This document shows positions 19,097 to 21,100 of a DNA stretch of 21,100 bases, piece by piece. The position numbers were made by a program, and so were the translations under genes. The notes below the pieces were generated by a model. It ran no database searches and was not told where the DNA came from. It was given only the letters and a program-made list of their open reading frames with translations. The stretch is from Haplosporangium gracile. Its lineage: Eukaryota > Mortierellomycota > Mortierellomycetes > Mortierellales > Mortierellaceae. The stretch spans positions 8,056 through 29,155 of the forward strand of contig JAAAUF010000527.1 in the NCBI GenBank assembly GCA_015499985.1, given 5' to 3'. Each line of letters begins with the position of its first letter. Positions within the stretch are counted from its first letter, which is position 1.

Positions 19097-19153
19097 CGCA
19101 CACAGACACAGACAGACACAGACAGGCACAGACAGGCACAGACAGGCACGGAC
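19097..19153. repeat. Period-10 satellite, CACAGACAGG units
   Basis: About five tandem copies of a 10-bp unit CACAGACAGG with minor variants (CACAGACAGA, CACGGAC). Confidence 0.85.
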
Positions 19154-19160
19154 GATGGTG

Positions 19161-19290
19161 AAAACCCCTAAAAAAACCCCTAATAACCCTGAAAAGCCCT
19201 CAAAACCCTAAAAAGTTAAAGATCCTAACAAACCCTGGAAACCCTGAAAGCCCTAAAGACCCTAAAAAGCCCTAAAATCCCTAAAAAAAC
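19161..19290. repeat. Degenerate telomere-like CCCTAA array
   Basis: About twelve CCCTAAA-like units with variants (CCCTGAAA, CCCTCAAA, CCCTAATAA) in 130 bp on the plus strand; the minus strand reads TTTAGGG-like. Many fungi have TTAGGG telomeres, so this resembles an interstitial telomeric tract. It directly follows the donor site of the exon at 19300-19371 and so would lie inside that gene's intron. Confidence 0.75.
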
Positions 19291-19299
19291 CGAATTTAC

Positions 19300-20040
19300 C
19301 TTCGCTTTCGTCGTGCTCACCACTTTCCTCGCCATCAGAACTCGACCCCGACATATATCCTCCAACATCTTCTTAATTATAATCATTCTGGTTCACCAAA
19401 TGATTTTCAATGATATCTAATAATTTTAAGAGGTGTATCAATCAGTTTCAGCCCTGCCTTAGAGCCACATTTCTAGAGACTTACGAAGAGTGTAAAGCCT
19501 ACCGTCATAATATTGTATTCTCTGATTCTGATCGCCCTCGATGCCGCCATAATCCTTTGAAAAGAATCCTCGACCTTTGAGGCAGAGGGTAGGGAAGAGA
19601 TATCCTAGGCGTCATGGGTTTGAATACTTGACGAGTTGCTGATTATGCCCTAGAATTCCAATAATCATCTCGTCCAGATTACTCGGCTCGTCTGCCATCC
19701 TTGGACCACCGGTGCCAACTGGTCCCATATAGTATGTGCGAAGTGGTCAACTACCTTCTCCGTAGCGTTCATCAAGTCGCTAGGCTCATCGACATCCGAC
19801 TGTCTTATCAGCGAGTAGTTTTACTTCATCCAGTCCCAGGCATTGTATATTTTTTGTTTCTCTTCAGCTTCTATCTCGACCTTCATGTCTGACAGCTTGA
19901 CTAAACCGCGCGTTCGGACGTGGGTGCCTAGATATTCATTATTCTTGTAAAGTCCAATTCTGCCTGACACGAAATGATGACCTGCTCGGATTGTGCGGGT
20001 CGGCTTACTGCGAGAGTTGATCAACTCACTTGTGTTTAGT
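19300..20040 (-). pseudogene. Decayed gene of unknown family with acidic C-terminal exon
   Basis: Family not recognised. On the minus strand, protein-like sequence runs from about 20040: PLNTSELINSRSKPTRTI, GRIGLYKNNEYLGTHVRTRG and KVEIEAEEKQKIYNAWDWMK. Then comes TAA (19821-19823), after which the same frame continues NYSLIRQSDVDEPSDLMNAT and VVDHFAHTIWDQLAPVVQGW. Another frame reads MADEPSNLDEMIIGILGHNQ from 19698 and hits a TAG near 19604. Sequence ending QNQRIQYYDG reaches a donor GTAGGC at 19502. A 131-nt intron (19372-19502) joins in phase 1 to exon 19300-19371, which encodes an acidic Ser/Glu-rich peptide (YMSGSSSDGEESGEHDESE) and ends at GTAAAT. The normal intron length and matching phase suggest a once-functional gene. 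No downstream exon was found; the next sequence is the telomere-like tract. The stops and frame jumps suggest a pseudogene. Confidence 0.5.
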
Positions 20041-20046
20041 GGTCAT

Positions 20047-20170
20047 AGTAGAATTTGAGCGGTTGTAAGAGTCAGTGAGAATGAGGAAGTGTGTGAGGCG
20101 AGAAAAGAAAAGGAGAAAAGGAGAGAAGTGAATACAAAAAGGAACAGATCGAGTTACAAGAAGTTTAAAG
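20047..20170 (-). promoter_or_regulatory. CT-rich leader of the decayed minus-strand gene
   Basis: The minus strand is strongly pyrimidine-rich (about 20085-20150) immediately upstream of an ATG at about 20046 that opens only a short frame (MTTKHK then stop). Its placement matches the leaders of the intact genes and supports the strand assigned to the remnant. Confidence 0.4.
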
Positions 20171-21100
20171 GAGCACAGGACTGAGTTAAGGTTTGTGGCT
20201 GACAGTGGCTCTCATTGTGGCTAGCATGTGGCTGAAGGAAAAAGTGCCAATGAATATAGCATAGGGAGATATATATTAACTGGCTTGTGGCAGCCAAGCG
20301 TTCATAGCGACGTTTCTTTTTGATCCTTCGATGTCGGCTCTTTCAATCCTTGCTTCGTTTGTTACATATCCCCCTTTCACCCGCTACCTCATCGTATTTA
20401 GACCCAATGTAGATACTGCATAGGTAGAAAAAGGGAAGCACAGTGGCTCTTGTGCTCTTCGGCCTTTTTCAGAGATACATTTGCCAACGTTAGCTGACCT
20501 TCGTTTTCAGTGTGTGTGCGTCAAGCGAAACTAGTGTTTATTAAAGGAGCAAGCAACCAACAACCCATATCAACTGAGAGCACAACGACCGCTCTATCCT
20601 ACCCGTTCTCCAAACCTCAACAACTTCTAATCGGAAGAGACCTTTTAAGGGCTGTTTGATATCTTAAATTGACGTTTTGATAGTTACCAGCAATGGACTC
20701 AATCTGCAATGAAGTACGCTCTGATCATTGTAAAAGTGCGAGATGCGTGTAGATGATGAATGCCAAAAAAAAAAAAGGAAATATGGAAATGGAGAAACAT
20801 TGCTACATTTTTGCACCAACTGTATATCTTCTGTTTCTGTCACACGTCTACATGTTTTTTATTACTTTGCCCTTTCGATTGTAATTTTTGCCTTCCTGAT
20901 TTTATCTCGTCATTGTCAAGACTTCTGTTCCTGTTCCATTGATCACATTTGAATAGCCTGTCCTTCTCCCTAATTTATTTCTTTGGCTAACAATAAAAGC
21001 TAATACCCTGTCTTATTCCTTCACTTGTTATTCCGCACCTGATTCCTCTTCGTACACATACACACTTTCTCTCTGCCCATGTAATAGCAACAGAGAGAGA
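20171..21100. other. No gene seen at the right end
   Basis: A/T-rich with scattered TATA-like sequence (20267-20277) and an AATAAA at 20992-20997 on the plus strand, but no frame on either strand looks like protein and no tRNA was recognised. Confidence 0.5.

Noticed and set aside
19069..19171. Possible gene start (ATG at 19069) after the CT-rich leader
   Set aside because: The frame runs into the period-10 satellite and stops at the CCCTAA tract with no CRN header.
19097..19290. CRISPR-like array
   Set aside because: The repeats are 7-10 bp with no unique spacers of constant size, and the DNA is eukaryotic.
19561..19640. tRNA-like GGTTGAAT segment
   Set aside because: No A box, acceptor stem or cloverleaf could be formed around it.

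Overview
This is fungal nuclear DNA. Genes carry short GT-AG introns (about 96-180 nt), lack bacterial ribosome-binding sites, have AATAAA-type polyadenylation signals and sit behind long pyrimidine-rich leaders. A Crinkler (CRN) effector of the kind abundant in Mortierella-like and Glomus-like fungi points to an early-diverging fungus, most likely Mortierellomycotina. That placement rests on family recognition and was not tested by a search.

Left half (1-11.8 kb) is ordinary core gene space. On the minus strand lie the 5' end of VAC8 (first two exons only; the rest is beyond the left edge or lost), an intronless four-pass MARVEL-type membrane protein (3331-4623), and a two-exon SBDS N-domain protein like yeast Rtc3 (6186-6716). 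A small plus-strand COX14-like gene (7356-7871, three exons) follows. It converges on PUS4, a four-exon tRNA pseudouridine-55 synthase (8029-9508, minus). Upstream of PUS4 is a 696-residue disordered protein of unknown function (9641-11731, minus). These genes share no pathway; this is normal close packing, with a divergent promoter at 6717-7355 and a tight convergent 3' junction at 7872-8028.

Middle (11.8-14.2 kb) is gene-free as far as I can see. It holds microsatellites, a 28-bp tandem duplication and a 90-bp imperfect palindrome that looks like a miniature inverted-repeat element.

Right part (14.2-20.1 kb) is accessory and decayed. It contains the C-terminal piece of a hAT transposase (minus), a frame-disrupted CRN effector gene with CRN header, REase-like and protein-kinase-like domains (plus), and the broken 3' end of a second PD-(D/E)XK-like gene (plus). 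A CT-rich leader resembling the CRN upstream region follows, then a period-10 satellite, a degenerate CCCTAA-like tract, and a broken acidic-tailed gene of unknown family (minus). From 20.2 kb to the end I see no gene.
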